Source of the DNA: Vibrio azureus
Lineage (GTDB): Bacteria; Pseudomonadota; Gammaproteobacteria; Enterobacterales; Vibrionaceae
NCBI RefSeq assembly: GCF_002849855.1
Contig: NZ_CP018616.1
Coordinates: 1,178,001 to 1,242,000, forward strand
Direction of reading: 5' to 3'
Length of the DNA: 64,000 bases
Shown: piece by piece, positions 1-10,296 of the stretch
Layout of the letters: each line of letters opens with the position of its first letter
Position numbering within the stretch: position 1 is the first letter of the stretch
Made by a program: the position numbers and the translations under genes
The notes under the pieces: model-generated
Told to the model about the DNA's origin: nothing
Seen by the model: the letters and a program-made list of their open reading frames with translations, nothing else
The model's database searches: none

Positions 1-81
1 GCAGTGATAGATGAAATCACGCAAAATGCTCAGGTCACAGTTGATGCTGGGAGTTCTGCAGGTAGCTATCAAATAGAATGA
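1..81 (+). CDS. 3' end of an unidentified protein (partial)
   Basis: The frame is open from the window edge and ends at a TGA at 79-81. The visible tail is 26 residues, finishing in SSAGSYQIE. A good hairpin follows 26 bases later, so this is the real 3' end of an upstream gene on the same strand. The tail is too short to assign a family. In some kinase/phosphatase loci the upstream partner is a von Willebrand factor A protein, but nothing visible here proves that. Confidence 0.5.
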   Translation, partial: AVIDEITQNAQVTVDAGSSAGSYQIE

Positions 82-106
82 TCACCACAGCTTAAAAAAA
101 TGATGT

Positions 107-129
107 AAAGCACCCAAGTCGGGTGCTTT
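107..129 (+). terminator. Terminator after the upstream partial gene
   Basis: A 9-bp perfect stem, AAAGCACCC / GGGTGCTTT, closes a 5-base loop. Only a short T-rich tail follows. It separates the partial gene from the kinase, so the kinase probably has its own promoter in the AT-rich 130-372 interval, where I see no other gene. Confidence 0.7.
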
Positions 130-372
130 GTTGTAAGTGCAACATTATCTTACAATTAGTTTAATGGTATGTAGATGAGGTATTGATCTGGCTCATTAAA
201 TTATTTTAATAAAATCTGTATAAGTGTGAGTTGATAATGATTGAATATAATTTATCAATATCTTGTCGATTTATACTTATGGTTTGATTGTTATTTCATT
301 TAGTAGAAATTATTACAAGTGAATACGATTATTCTTCTTTGATTTTGGTTGATTTCTAAAGTTGATTTATTA

Positions 373-1173
373 ATGGAAAATAAAATAGTTAATGAGTTAA
401 ATGGCTATAAAATATTAGTTTTAAATAAACTAGGTTCTGGGGGCTTTGGCATGGTCCATAAGGTTTTTGCATATGGAAACTGTGAGCCATTAACAAAGAT
501 CTGTGCTCGAAAAATATATTCTCCATCTGGAAGCAATAATGATAGTGAAATAAAGGAAATAGCTGGATTAGAGCAGAGATTTGTTCAAGAAGCGACTATA
601 CAATATAAGCTAAGCCAAGAAAATTCAAAGTACATAGCACCGATAATTCACTTAGAATTAGATAAAAACCCACCATTCTTTTTCATGAAACTAGCAAAGG
701 GTAACCTAGAGGACATGATTCAAAAGGGGATGGATGAAAAGTTAAAAAAGAAGGCAGTACTTGATATATTGCATGCCGTGAAATTCATACATGAAAACCG
801 ATATGTTCATAGAGATCTTAAACCTGCCAATATTCTATATTATGCTGACTTTACGTTTAAAATTACCGATTTTGGCTTAGTTAAAGACTTGAAAGAGGAT
901 AGAGCCACTTATCAAACTGACATTAGAATAAGTAAAATGGGAAGTGGTCGCTATGTAGATCCCGATGTTGTTAATAATAAAGAGAAATTTAATTTTCAAA
1001 GTGACATATACTCTATTGGTATGGTTATATTGGATATATATGGCGGAAAGGAAGCGCCTAGCTCTATTAAAAATATTACTGAAAAATGTACGAAACACTT
1101 TCAGTCAGACCGATATAATAATATTGATGAATTACTTGAAGATTTCAATTTGACAATAAATGAAATAGGGTAA
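373..1173 (+). CDS. Serine/threonine protein kinase (eukaryotic-like)
   Basis: A compact Hanks-type kinase of about 266 residues that phosphorylates Ser/Thr on protein substrates. Visible features are the glycine loop GSGGFGMV (residues 21-28), the probable ATP-anchoring lysine in CARKIY (K47), the catalytic loop HRDLKPANIL (D148, N153) and the DFG motif (D166). The activation-segment end reads GSGRYVDPDV, a variant of the usual APE region. It has no membrane segment or sensor domain, so it should be cytosolic. An in-frame TTG at 349 would add eight residues; ATG 373 is preferred but neither has a convincing ribosome site. The PP2C phosphatase starts 6 bases after the stop, so the two form an opposing pair. 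The gene is AT-rich like the rest of this island. Confidence 0.9.
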   Translation: MENKIVNELNGYKILVLNKLGSGGFGMVHKVFAYGNCEPLTKICARKIYSPSGSNNDSEIKEIAGLEQRFVQEATIQYKLSQENSKYIAPIIHLELDKNPPFFFMKLAKGNLEDMIQKGMDEKLKKKAVLDILHAVKFIHENRYVHRDLKPANILYYADFTFKITDFGLVKDLKEDRATYQTDIRISKMGSGRYVDPDVVNNKEKFNFQSDIYSIGMVILDIYGGKEAPSSIKNITEKCTKHFQSDRYNNIDELLEDFNLTINEIG

Positions 1174-1179
1174 AATTAA

Positions 1180-1923
1180 ATGATTCAGTTACTAGAAGTA
1201 AGTAGTTTTAGCTATTCAAAGCCAATGAAGGTTGAAAATGAAGATTTTCTCTTACAGCCTATATACGATAGTCAATGTAATTTAGTTTTTGCGATAGCTG
1301 ATGGTGTAGGGTCTATAGCTGGTGCGAGCAGCGCATCTAAAAGTGCAATCAAATCAGTCGAGAAGAGTGTAAGTGAAGGTAGTTTTTCAACTCAATCCGC
1401 CTTTAATTTAGCAAAGAAAAATATTAATGAGTTATCATTAATAGACAGCAACTTAGCTACGGCGGCTACAACACTAACAACTGTATATGTAACAAGTAAA
1501 CAGATTATTATTGGACATGCAGGTGACTGTAGGGTTTATATAAAGAAAGGTAATAAATTAAAGCAGTTGACTAGAGATCACACTCGATACCAAGAAATGA
1601 TAGAAGAAGGTGAGCATCCAGTCAAAAAAATTAATGAAAGAAAAGAAAGGTTATCCAGTGTTATAACAAAGGCATTATCATCTCAAATTGAATTAGACTA
1701 TGAAATTACAGTGGTAAAAATAGATGAATTTATTGAAGATGGAACGCTGCTATTATCTATCATGTCTGATGGTGCTTATGATTATTGGCATCATAGGCCA
1801 AGGTTCTCGGATCTAACAATGTCAACACCCTCTGCATTTATAAATAGTTTGCGGAAAAGAATTGAACGAAGAGGGCCAAAAGATGATTACACCTGCATGA
1901 ATGTTAAAGTTGAAATCAAATAA
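1180..1923 (+). CDS. PP2C-family protein phosphatase
   Basis: A 247-residue metal-dependent Ser/Thr phosphatase, expected to reverse the upstream kinase. Metal-binding acidic motifs are in order: ADGVGS (D41), GHAGDCR (D116), SDGAYD (D197) and DDYT (D235/D236). Its length fits a stand-alone PP2C catalytic domain, with no extra sensor. It lies 6 bases downstream of the kinase and is probably co-transcribed with it. A strong terminator sits 134 bases after the stop. Paired kinase/PP2C genes occur in type VI secretion loci, in TerY-P stress modules and in phage-defence islands. The abortive-infection-like genes next door favour the last, but that is inference. Confidence 0.9.
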   Translation: MIQLLEVSSFSYSKPMKVENEDFLLQPIYDSQCNLVFAIADGVGSIAGASSASKSAIKSVEKSVSEGSFSTQSAFNLAKKNINELSLIDSNLATAATTLTTVYVTSKQIIIGHAGDCRVYIKKGNKLKQLTRDHTRYQEMIEEGEHPVKKINERKERLSSVITKALSSQIELDYEITVVKIDEFIEDGTLLLSIMSDGAYDYWHHRPRFSDLTMSTPSAFINSLRKRIERRGPKDDYTCMNVKVEIK

Positions 1924-2056
1924 GATTATTACAAATCGTTAGGGATGGTTGTCTTAATTAGTTCTGTTTTACTGGGCTGATTGAGGCGAGATAGCTCAAA
2001 CTTCGTCATTTAACTTTTCGACAACCTGATATTAATTGAATTGCAGATTGTATTAG

Positions 2057-2079
2057 GCGCCCTAATAGGGCGCTTTTTT
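2057..2079 (+). terminator. Rho-independent terminator of the kinase/phosphatase operon
   Basis: A 7-bp stem (GCGCCCT / AGGGCGC) with a 3-base loop is followed by six T residues, a textbook intrinsic terminator. In the gap 1924-2346 I see nothing else beyond this hairpin and an AT-rich stretch likely to hold the promoter of the next pair. Confidence 0.85.
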
Positions 2080-2346
2080 GTAAGCAAGTAACAGAAAATG
2101 TATGAAAATGTGACTTTTTGGATAGAAAGAATTTATCGAGACGATTAATTATCTGTTTTGCGGCGAAGTATACAGAGTGCAATACTACGCATTGAGGTAG
2201 AAGATTTTTAGGTAAGTTCATAAATTATTACTACTTAAAAATTTAATTAAACTTAAGGGAGCCCTATAAGTTATTGTCATGTAAAGCAATAAAGGCTTTC
2301 TTGAATATACAGAATGAATAACAAATTAATTACCTTAGGGATGTAT

Positions 2347-3180
2347 ATGGGTGTCAACTTTGATGTTGTGATTGCAAGCGATGATTACTCTGTAGACATG
2401 AATTCCGGACTTGACACGCTTAAAGGGGCTTCAGAAGCTACCCGTCAGATTGCAACTGCAATTCTTGAGCAACGAGTACCAGAGAGGCTATCGAGTGAAA
2501 GTAAAGTTCGTACAAACTTAAAGAGAAGTTTTAAAGGCTCTTTTGGTCAGCAATTTTCTCTTGATATCTACGATAATGATATACAAAAGCGATTCAATAA
2601 GATCGGTAAGAAAGTATTTACTGAGTTGCTTGCATATTTTATAAATGAGGCATTGTATCAAGAGAGCCCTGAATTATCTGACAAGGCGAAAAAAGAACTG
2701 AAATCTCTTGGGACTCAACTGGAAGAAAAACTGATTAAGCAACTTCAAAAAAGCTCTCTTGATCATTTGCACACGGCGTCTAACAACTTTAATCATGATG
2801 TGAAACTTAGGTATAGGCAAAGTAAGAATACACAAAAAACCTTAGTGAAAGTTGATCGTGCAACATATGCTACGTTAAAACCACGAACGGACAAAGTTCA
2901 AAGAAATATAATAGCAAGTATTACTCGCCTCAATATCAATACAGGTAATGGCCGGCTTCAAATTCATGGTTCAGATGAAACAGTCGCATTTGGATTTTCT
3001 GCAACTAAGAAGTATCGAGAGCTTAAAATTGCATCAAAAACCCCATTCTCAGAAAACTTGCATACAAATAATGGCAAACCAACAGAAGAATGGGAAACTC
3101 TGAAGCTTATGGTTCATACGCATAATACAAATACTGGCCGGATTATTAAATATATTATTGAAGGTATAATCGATGATTAA
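2347..3180 (+). CDS. Unknown protein paired with the abortive-infection gene
   Basis: A 277-residue soluble protein with no recognised domain. It is charged, with a Lys-rich central helical stretch around residues 95-145, and ends in VHTHNTNTGRIIKYIIE. Start choice: an AGGG at about 2337-2340 sits correctly for ATG 2347 (MGVNFDVV), whereas an earlier ATG at 2314 has no ribosome site. Its stop overlaps the next start by 8 bases, so the two are translationally coupled. I infer that it works with the downstream membrane protein, perhaps as sensor or regulator. No function is claimed. Confidence 0.75.
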   Translation: MGVNFDVVIASDDYSVDMNSGLDTLKGASEATRQIATAILEQRVPERLSSESKVRTNLKRSFKGSFGQQFSLDIYDNDIQKRFNKIGKKVFTELLAYFINEALYQESPELSDKAKKELKSLGTQLEEKLIKQLQKSSLDHLHTASNNFNHDVKLRYRQSKNTQKTLVKVDRATYATLKPRTDKVQRNIIASITRLNINTGNGRLQIHGSDETVAFGFSATKKYRELKIASKTPFSENLHTNNGKPTEEWETLKLMVHTHNTNTGRIIKYIIEGIIDD

Positions 3181-3910
3181 TAGGTATTCTATTACAGCTG
3201 TGGTATTGATGGCTGTTGTAGTTGCTTCTTACATAGTGCATTTTTATTTCAACTTAGGTTATCCAGTCTCAAATAAGCCATCTGATTGGGTGGATTTTAG
3301 TGATTTCTTTAATGGTTTAGTTAGTCCGCTACTTAGTTTTGTATCTATAGTATTGTTAATTCAATCTTTGAATTTGCAGAATCAGGCAAATAAAGAGTTA
3401 AGGGAGCAAGTGCAAATAAATCATAAGAATGAATGTCTAAGATCATTTGAAACTTACTTTTTTGGCTTGATTGAAGCACAAAGGGCTTCTTTTTCTAACT
3501 TTGAGTTGAAGTTTGACGAAAGTGAAGATGTAAAAAAATTAAAAGGGGTGTACGCTATTCGTGAACTCGAAGATAGAATTGAAGCTTTGCGTGTATGTGG
3601 TACTCAAGATGCAGAAATACAAGACATGTTAGAAAGGCTTGACCAAGATGAGCATATTTATAATACGGTTAGAGTTTTCTATAATATTGTCAAAATGATT
3701 ACAGAAAGACTTAGCGATGTAAATCAGTTTGATGAAAATCTAAGAAGCACTCAGTTTCAGACACTTATCAGCTTTACGGAGTTTTCTCAGTTGAGGTTGG
3801 TTATGATTTGTATGCAATTTATGGAGTACCCCTCCGCTAGATACTTAAGGGAAGAGAAAGCTTTCATGTCTGTATTAGAAAGCTTGGGTGGAGGTGCGAA
3901 CCATTATTAG
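3173..3910 (+). CDS. Putative phage abortive infection membrane protein (AbiC-like)
   Basis: A 245-residue protein with two N-terminal membrane helices (about residues 7-27 and 45-65) separated by WVDFSDFFNGLVSPLLSF. A cytoplasmic helical body follows, with NECLRSFETYFFGLIEAQ near residues 88-105. This layout, two helices with a D-F-x-x-G-x-x-x-P linker and then an F-E-x-x-F-F stretch, matches the putative AbiC-type family (Pfam PutAbiC) as I know it. Such proteins are thought to stop phage growth by killing or arresting infected cells. The ribosome site GAAGG precedes ATG 3173, and the gene overlaps its upstream partner by 8 bases. The family call rests on pattern recognition, not a search. 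Confidence 0.7.
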   Translation: MINRYSITAVVLMAVVVASYIVHFYFNLGYPVSNKPSDWVDFSDFFNGLVSPLLSFVSIVLLIQSLNLQNQANKELREQVQINHKNECLRSFETYFFGLIEAQRASFSNFELKFDESEDVKKLKGVYAIRELEDRIEALRVCGTQDAEIQDMLERLDQDEHIYNTVRVFYNIVKMITERLSDVNQFDENLRSTQFQTLISFTEFSQLRLVMICMQFMEYPSARYLREEKAFMSVLESLGGGANHY

Positions 3911-4159
3911 CTCTTTTATTCTTAATGGGATATATAAATTTAAATACTTTTTTCGGTGGTGCTAACGGGAATCTGAATAAGTTCGAAGTGCTAGCTAAAA
4001 ACACGGTCGTCACTATGACTAATTGTTTCTTCTACTAAATCAAATCTACACCTGACTTGTCAGAGTCTAGATTTCTGTTTTTATTTTATGAGCTGGTAGC
4101 ATAATATAAGGAAAAGGAATGTTTTAATTGTCTAATAATGTTAAATGTAAAGGAATTTT

Positions 4160-5128
4160 ATGAATCAGTCTGTTGTAAATCCATATTTATCAGGTGATGA
4201 TCAGGTATCAAAAAAATACCGTGAAATGCTATATTCTTGTTTGGATATATTAGATGATTATGCAACTCCTACTCAACTTCGAAAGTTAAAGAAAGAGTTG
4301 CAATTAGGAGGATCAACTTTTAATGAAGCTAAGTTTTTACAAGCTGCTTGTGAAACATCAGTCGCAGCATCTATTGCTTCTTCTTTTCCTCAAACTTTCG
4401 TCTATGAACCTAAGCTAAATCCACCATCAGATGTAGATTGCTCTTTTAGTTACAATGGCTTTAAATTTAACATAGAAGTTAAATGTCCGGATTTTACCAA
4501 GGCGCATGCTCAGCAAGAACGAAATACCTTTAATATTGGGGCTTTTGGAAGAATGCCCGAATTTAAAGATACTGCCAAAATGTTATCTGATTTATTTGAA
4601 AGTAAGGGTAATGCTTTTGAGGTTCAGCCTCATATGGATAATAAACTGAAAGATTATTTGTTGTCTGCCCAAAAAAAATTTTCCAGTGAAGTAAAATCAA
4701 AAGAGCTGAACGTACTATTAGTTTGTTGCGATACAGCAATGGATATGCAGAAATGGTTTCATTATATGTATGGTATGCAGGGCTTGTTGACCCCTGAGTC
4801 TTTTTATAACCCCCTAGAGTATGAACGAGTTGACGTAGTGATACTTACCAATCTATACCATAGGCACTATTCATATAAAGATAAATTAAAAATAGAGGAC
4901 CATTGGTCTTTTGGGAAAGCATTTAATCTGATTTTTAAAAATCGTAGTCTTAACAAAGGTAAGGATGAAGTAATTTGGGCTCTTGTCGATACAATACCTA
5001 ACTTTTCACGTGAAATAGTCGATTATTTATCAAGCCTTCAAGAGATAGAAAAGCATTTTGCAATTCCAATGTTTGTAAGAAGTAAATTAAATGCAGATAA
5101 GCAGTGTTATTTTGAACCAAAAACATAA
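4160..5128 (+). CDS. PD-(D/E)XK nuclease-like protein, defence candidate
   Basis: A 322-residue protein with a probable restriction-endonuclease-fold core: PPSDVDCSF (D91, D93), then NIEVKCPD (E106, K108), the D-x(n)-E-x-K pattern on adjacent strands. The N-terminal 80 residues are helical. The C-terminal 200 residues contain LLVCCDTAMDMQKWF and VDVVILTNLYHRHYSY, which I do not recognise. No partner methylase or helicase is adjacent. Ribosome site AAAGGA lies just before ATG 4160. The active-site pattern is visible; a role in cutting foreign DNA is inferred from it and from the neighbouring Abi-like and kinase genes. Confidence 0.6.
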   Translation: MNQSVVNPYLSGDDQVSKKYREMLYSCLDILDDYATPTQLRKLKKELQLGGSTFNEAKFLQAACETSVAASIASSFPQTFVYEPKLNPPSDVDCSFSYNGFKFNIEVKCPDFTKAHAQQERNTFNIGAFGRMPEFKDTAKMLSDLFESKGNAFEVQPHMDNKLKDYLLSAQKKFSSEVKSKELNVLLVCCDTAMDMQKWFHYMYGMQGLLTPESFYNPLEYERVDVVILTNLYHRHYSYKDKLKIEDHWSFGKAFNLIFKNRSLNKGKDEVIWALVDTIPNFSREIVDYLSSLQEIEKHFAIPMFVRSKLNADKQCYFEPKT

Positions 5129-5253
5129 TAGAGCTTAAGTGTTCTCTACCTTTAATAATATCTATCACTTTGAAAGGATAGAAGCGAAGCTCTAGTGTAT
5201 TTGTGTTCAGTAAATTCTCAAGTTGAATTTTACTCGTAGCACTTTCTAAAAAT

Positions 5254-5289
5254 TGGCGACATTTACCTAGTGTCGCCACTTTGTCGCCA
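5254..5289. repeat. Hairpin with duplicated TGTCGCCA arm
   Basis: TGGCGACA (5254-5261) can pair with TGTCGCCA at 5271-5278 or with a second copy at 5282-5289. It lies 125 bases after the nuclease-like gene and may end its transcript, though no T-run follows. A related stem (GTGGCGACAG / CTGTCGCCAC) occurs at 47019-47049. Confidence 0.45.
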
Positions 5290-5413
5290 TTTAAATTACA
5301 AGTCTTGTTTAAGTTATTGTTCTATATGGTAAAAATTTCAATTGTTAGAAAAAGGGCGTTTTATCTGCTTGGACAAGCGGTTGAAACCGAATAGGAGTAA
5401 CACTGATGTTCTT

Positions 5414-5448
5414 GGCGCGATTCTGTCATGTTTCACAGAATCGGCGCC
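5414..5448. terminator. Inverted repeat between convergent genes, likely transcript end
   Basis: GGCGCGATTCTGT (5414-5426) faces ACAGAATCGGCGCC (5435-5448) across an 8-base loop, nearly perfect with one bulged base. It lies 38 bases beyond the cydC stop, between the convergent nuclease-like and cydC genes. Neither strand has a clear T-run, so efficiency is uncertain. It marks the border between the AT-rich island and the core genes. Confidence 0.5.
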
Positions 5449-5486
5449 TTAAATAAACATAGCCGATTAAGGCTTCTGTAGAAAAG

Positions 5487-7208
5487 TTATATCGACTGTA
5501 GAAGTTGGAAATAACGCCCTTGCTGAGCAACTAAATCTTGATGAGAGCCATGCTCGACAATTTCTCCTTGTTCCATAAGGCAAATGGTATCCATACTTTC
5601 TAGCTCAATTAAACGGTGAGTAATAAACACAACGGTTTTATTAGCAAAATGCTGGCTAAATAATGCCATGATTGTTTTCTCAGTTTGTTTATCCAACCCT
5701 TCTGTCGGTTCATCAAGTAGTAGTATTGGAGCATCACGTAATAAAGCACGTGCGATACCAATACGGCGTTTTTCACCACCAGAAAGTTGGCGACCACCAT
5801 CGCCTAACCAAGCATCTAAGCCAGGTTCGGCTAATAAGTTCCCCAATTCCACTTTGTTTAATACATCGGATAGCTCTTCATCATTGGCATTAGGGGCTGC
5901 CATGAGGAGGTTATCACGTAATGTGCCGTTGAGAACGTCCACTCTTTGGCTCACAACGGTCATTGCTGCTCGAAGGTCAGATTCACTCCAGCTTTGCAAA
6001 GGGTTTTGACCAAGCGTAATTTCGCCTTGATTAACATCCCAGTAGCGGCACAGCAACTGGATAAGCGTTGATTTTCCAGAGCCCGTTTGTCCGACAATGG
6101 CAGTTTTAGAACCTACTGGAAGTGAAAGAGACACATCCTTGAGCACTTGCAATTGACCATCTGGATAAGTAAACCCAATATTGTCAAAACGAATGTCCAG
6201 AGGCGCATCTTGATGCATTGAACGCTCTGGGAAAACCAAATCTGGCTCAGTGAGGATCACTTCATTAAGGCGGCGAGCAGACGTTAAAGTCTGACCTAAG
6301 AACTGAAAAGCTCCAGCAATAGGCATCAGAATTTCAAAACTGGCCATGGTGGCAAAAGCGAACAATGCGATAAAAGGGTCTGGGGCTCTTCCACCAACAC
6401 CATCAGCAGCAAACCAAATCATAATAATCAGAGTTAGGCCATTGACGAAAATCAACAAGCCAGAAGCTAAACCCGTTAAGTGGGCGTTAATAAATTGATT
6501 TTCAAACAGTTTCGCTTGTTTTTCTTGGATAGCTTTACGGTAACGTGACTCCGCACCAAATAAACAAAGTTCACTATAGCCTTGTAACCAGTCAAGCGTA
6601 GCGACACGAAGTTGCGCTTTATTTTGGGTTAGGTGTTCACCATTATGTTTGCCTAGTTTATAGAATAAAACGGGCCAAACGAGTAACACAACCGAGAGAA
6701 TTCCTCCAAGTAACAGCGCAAGGTGCCAGTCAAAAAAGGCGAGGGCAGCGGTCAGGGAAAGGATACCAAAAACACCGATAATGACAGGGCTGATAAGCCT
6801 GAGGTAAACATGATCCATCGCATCGACATCGGCGACTAAGCGATTCAAAATATCAGCGTCACGCAGCGTGGATAAACGCCCCGGAATCAAAGGTGCTAGC
6901 TTTTTAAAGAAGAAAATACGCAGGTCAGTCAGCAGTTTGAATGTTGCGTTGTGGCTGACAACACGCTCCCCCCAGCGACCAGCGGTACGGGCCATGGCGG
7001 CACCTCGAACCCCAGCGCCTGGCAACATATAATTAAAGGTTTCTCTAGCAATAGTGAGACCCACGATGGCCGAGGCAGAAATAAACCAGCCAGATAAAGT
7101 GAGCAAACCGATAGAAGCGGCTAGGGTTAGGAAACCTAACAGCATACCGAGAGATAAACCAAACCAATGTTTCTTATACAGTTTTAAGTAAGGGAGTAAA
7201 TCACGCAT
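5487..7208 (-). CDS. cydC: Heterodimeric thiol-reductant ABC exporter, CydC half
   Basis: A 573-residue ABC half-transporter with six membrane helices (about residues 15-310) and a C-terminal ATPase. Walker A GQTGSGKST lies near residues 372-380, signature LSGGEKRR near 474-481, and Walker B ILLLDEPTEGLD just after. With CydD it exports cysteine/glutathione to the periplasm, which is needed to assemble cytochrome bd and c-type cytochromes. The start overlaps the end of cydD by 8 bases, so the subunits are coupled. Synteny cydD-cydC below trxB is the enterobacterial/Vibrio arrangement. Length is normal and no key residue is missing. Confidence 0.95.
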   Translation of the reverse strand: MRDLLPYLKLYKKHWFGLSLGMLLGFLTLAASIGLLTLSGWFISASAIVGLTIARETFNYMLPGAGVRGAAMARTAGRWGERVVSHNATFKLLTDLRIFFFKKLAPLIPGRLSTLRDADILNRLVADVDAMDHVYLRLISPVIIGVFGILSLTAALAFFDWHLALLLGGILSVVLLVWPVLFYKLGKHNGEHLTQNKAQLRVATLDWLQGYSELCLFGAESRYRKAIQEKQAKLFENQFINAHLTGLASGLLIFVNGLTLIIMIWFAADGVGGRAPDPFIALFAFATMASFEILMPIAGAFQFLGQTLTSARRLNEVILTEPDLVFPERSMHQDAPLDIRFDNIGFTYPDGQLQVLKDVSLSLPVGSKTAIVGQTGSGKSTLIQLLCRYWDVNQGEITLGQNPLQSWSESDLRAAMTVVSQRVDVLNGTLRDNLLMAAPNANDEELSDVLNKVELGNLLAEPGLDAWLGDGGRQLSGGEKRRIGIARALLRDAPILLLDEPTEGLDKQTEKTIMALFSQHFANKTVVFITHRLIELESMDTICLMEQGEIVEHGSHQDLVAQQGRYFQLLQSI

Positions 7209-8988
7209 CTAAGTTCCCCTTATCTGATTCACGTTGAGCTAAATTTGCTTCGAGCATATCTTTAAACAACCCCTCATGGGAGGACAAAGTGTCATAGTCT
7301 CCACTTTGAACAATGAGACCATCTTGCATCACTAATATTTGCTCGACATGACGAAGTGGAGCAAGCTGATGAGTAACCAAAAGGTGAGTGGTTGAATGGA
7401 TGTATTTATTGATCCCCTCCATCACCAGCTTTTCACTGCGCGCATCTAAACTGGCAGTAGGCTCATCTAATAACCAGAATTGGCCATTTTGCAGCATGGC
7501 TCTTGCTAGTGCGATACGTTGTGCTTGCCCAACCGACAGTCCACCTGAACGATCTGAGATGGTGTAATCTAAGCCATGAACATCGACAAACTCTGACGCA
7601 TGAGCGTTGTTTAATGCATCATGTACTTGCTGTTCATTGATTTGATGTTTACCAAGCGTCACGTTTTCGTAAATGGTTCCATGCAATAGCATTGGGTTTT
7701 GGCCAATCCAACTGATAGCTTGACGCCACGATGCCAGATCTAATTCTTTCAGTTCACAACCATTAATGGTTAAGCTTCCTTCATAAGGCATAAACCCAAG
7801 TATGGTATTGATAAGGCTTGTTTTCCCTGCGCCGCTTGGACCAACTAAGGCCGTACTTTGATTGGCTTTTAAGGAAAACGTTAAAGGTCCAGCGAGACGA
7901 TGCCCTTCTGTGCTAAAGATCACCAGATCGGTGGCATCAATGTGTATGGATGTTTTGTCTTCTAATAATCGCGAACCTGCTTTCATTTGTTGCACATCGA
8001 GTTCTAAAAATTCCACGATACTCTCCGCAGCGCCGACCGCTTGTTGACGAGCGTGATAGTAGGTGCCTAGATCGCGAAGGGGTTGATAAAACTCAGGGGC
8101 TAAAATGAGAATAAACAAACCAGAAAACAGAGTGATGCCAGCGCCATAGTAGCCAAAGTTGAGTTCTCCAATGTAGCTGAAACCAAAATAAACCGCAGTA
8201 ATAGCGATAGAAATTGAAGTAAAGAACTCTAAAACAGCCGAAGATAGAAACGCAATCTTTAAGACATCCATGGTTCGTTTACGGAAGACTTCCGAAGCAC
8301 CAGTAAGATGGGTGGCTTCTGCTTTTGTTCTATCAAAAAGTCGTATTGTTGTCATTGCTTGAAGGCGATCATAGAAGTGGCCCGACAAGCGTTGCATGGC
8401 TTTAAAATTCTTACGGTTAGCATCGGCGGCTTTCATTCCGACTAATGCCATGAACATAGGCACTAACGGGGCCGTGATAAGAAAAATAAGTCCTGCTGCC
8501 CAGTTGACTGGAAAAACAACCACTAAAATAATAAAAGGAACGAGAACAGAGAGTGACATTTGCGGTAGATATCGAGCAAAGAAATCTTGCATATTATCGA
8601 CTTGCTCTAAGATAAGCGTTGCCCAGCTTCCAGCTGGTTTGCCTTTGATATAAGCCGGCCCTAATTCGCGGAGCTTGTCTAATATGAGTTGGCGGATATA
8701 AACACGAATTTGCTCACCACAGCGGTAGCCAGCGATTTCACGCCCCCATGTACAGACAGCACGCCCTATTACCGTAAAGCCTAACCCAACAAAGTGCCAG
8801 ATAAGTTCATTTTTATCAGTATGTTCGATAATTAAATGGTGCAGAATAGAAGCGAGCAGAGCGGCTTGAACCAATAGAAAAACGCTTGATAAAACACCAA
8901 GACCAATTGCAACCATGAGCCAGCGTTTTGCAAGCTTACTCTGTTGCTTAAGCCATTTATTTAAACGGCTGTGCTTTTTCTTATCCAT
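7201..8988 (-). CDS. cydD: Heterodimeric thiol-reductant ABC exporter, CydD half
   Basis: A 595-residue ABC half-transporter, first gene of the pair. A basic N-terminus is followed by six membrane helices, then the ATPase with Walker A GPSGAGKTS (about 383-391), signature LSVGQAQR (about 482-489) and Walker B FWLLDEPTASLD. The LSVGQ signature differs from LSGGE in CydC, as expected for the asymmetric heterodimer. It begins 104 bases downstream of trxB with a terminator-like hairpin between, so it is probably transcribed separately or partly attenuated. Confidence 0.95.
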   Translation of the reverse strand: MDKKKHSRLNKWLKQQSKLAKRWLMVAIGLGVLSSVFLLVQAALLASILHHLIIEHTDKNELIWHFVGLGFTVIGRAVCTWGREIAGYRCGEQIRVYIRQLILDKLRELGPAYIKGKPAGSWATLILEQVDNMQDFFARYLPQMSLSVLVPFIILVVVFPVNWAAGLIFLITAPLVPMFMALVGMKAADANRKNFKAMQRLSGHFYDRLQAMTTIRLFDRTKAEATHLTGASEVFRKRTMDVLKIAFLSSAVLEFFTSISIAITAVYFGFSYIGELNFGYYGAGITLFSGLFILILAPEFYQPLRDLGTYYHARQQAVGAAESIVEFLELDVQQMKAGSRLLEDKTSIHIDATDLVIFSTEGHRLAGPLTFSLKANQSTALVGPSGAGKTSLINTILGFMPYEGSLTINGCELKELDLASWRQAISWIGQNPMLLHGTIYENVTLGKHQINEQQVHDALNNAHASEFVDVHGLDYTISDRSGGLSVGQAQRIALARAMLQNGQFWLLDEPTASLDARSEKLVMEGINKYIHSTTHLLVTHQLAPLRHVEQILVMQDGLIVQSGDYDTLSSHEGLFKDMLEANLAQRESDKGNLDA

Positions 8989-9041
8989 TGTGAAGGCTTA
9001 ATGATAATAGTTTTAATGGAGCAGTAGTATACAAAAGAAAA

Positions 9042-9062
9042 CCCAGCGGGAATACTGCTGGG
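9042..9062 (-). terminator. Terminator of trxB
   Basis: Read on the minus strand, CCCAGC and GCTGGG form a 6-bp GC-rich stem around a 9-base loop, followed by TTTTCTTTT (plus-strand 9033-9041). It lies between trxB and cydD. Confidence 0.75.
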
Positions 9063-9091
9063 CTTTAAGGAAATGAAACAAAATTGGAAAG

Positions 9092-10108
<1,017 letters not shown>

Positions 10109-10296
10109 TTAAAGTAGAAGTATCGCCTTAGTTAAGAAAATGTTGACTTATGCTTAGTGCTTTCTGACTCGAGCCTCTTGAGGTTATTTTGAGGTCACTC
10201 AGAGAGGTGCATAATAGTGTCGAGTTTTACAGGGTCATATCGTGATACGACCCATGCTTTAAGTATTACCACTTACTTTAGGCGTCGCTACTTACT

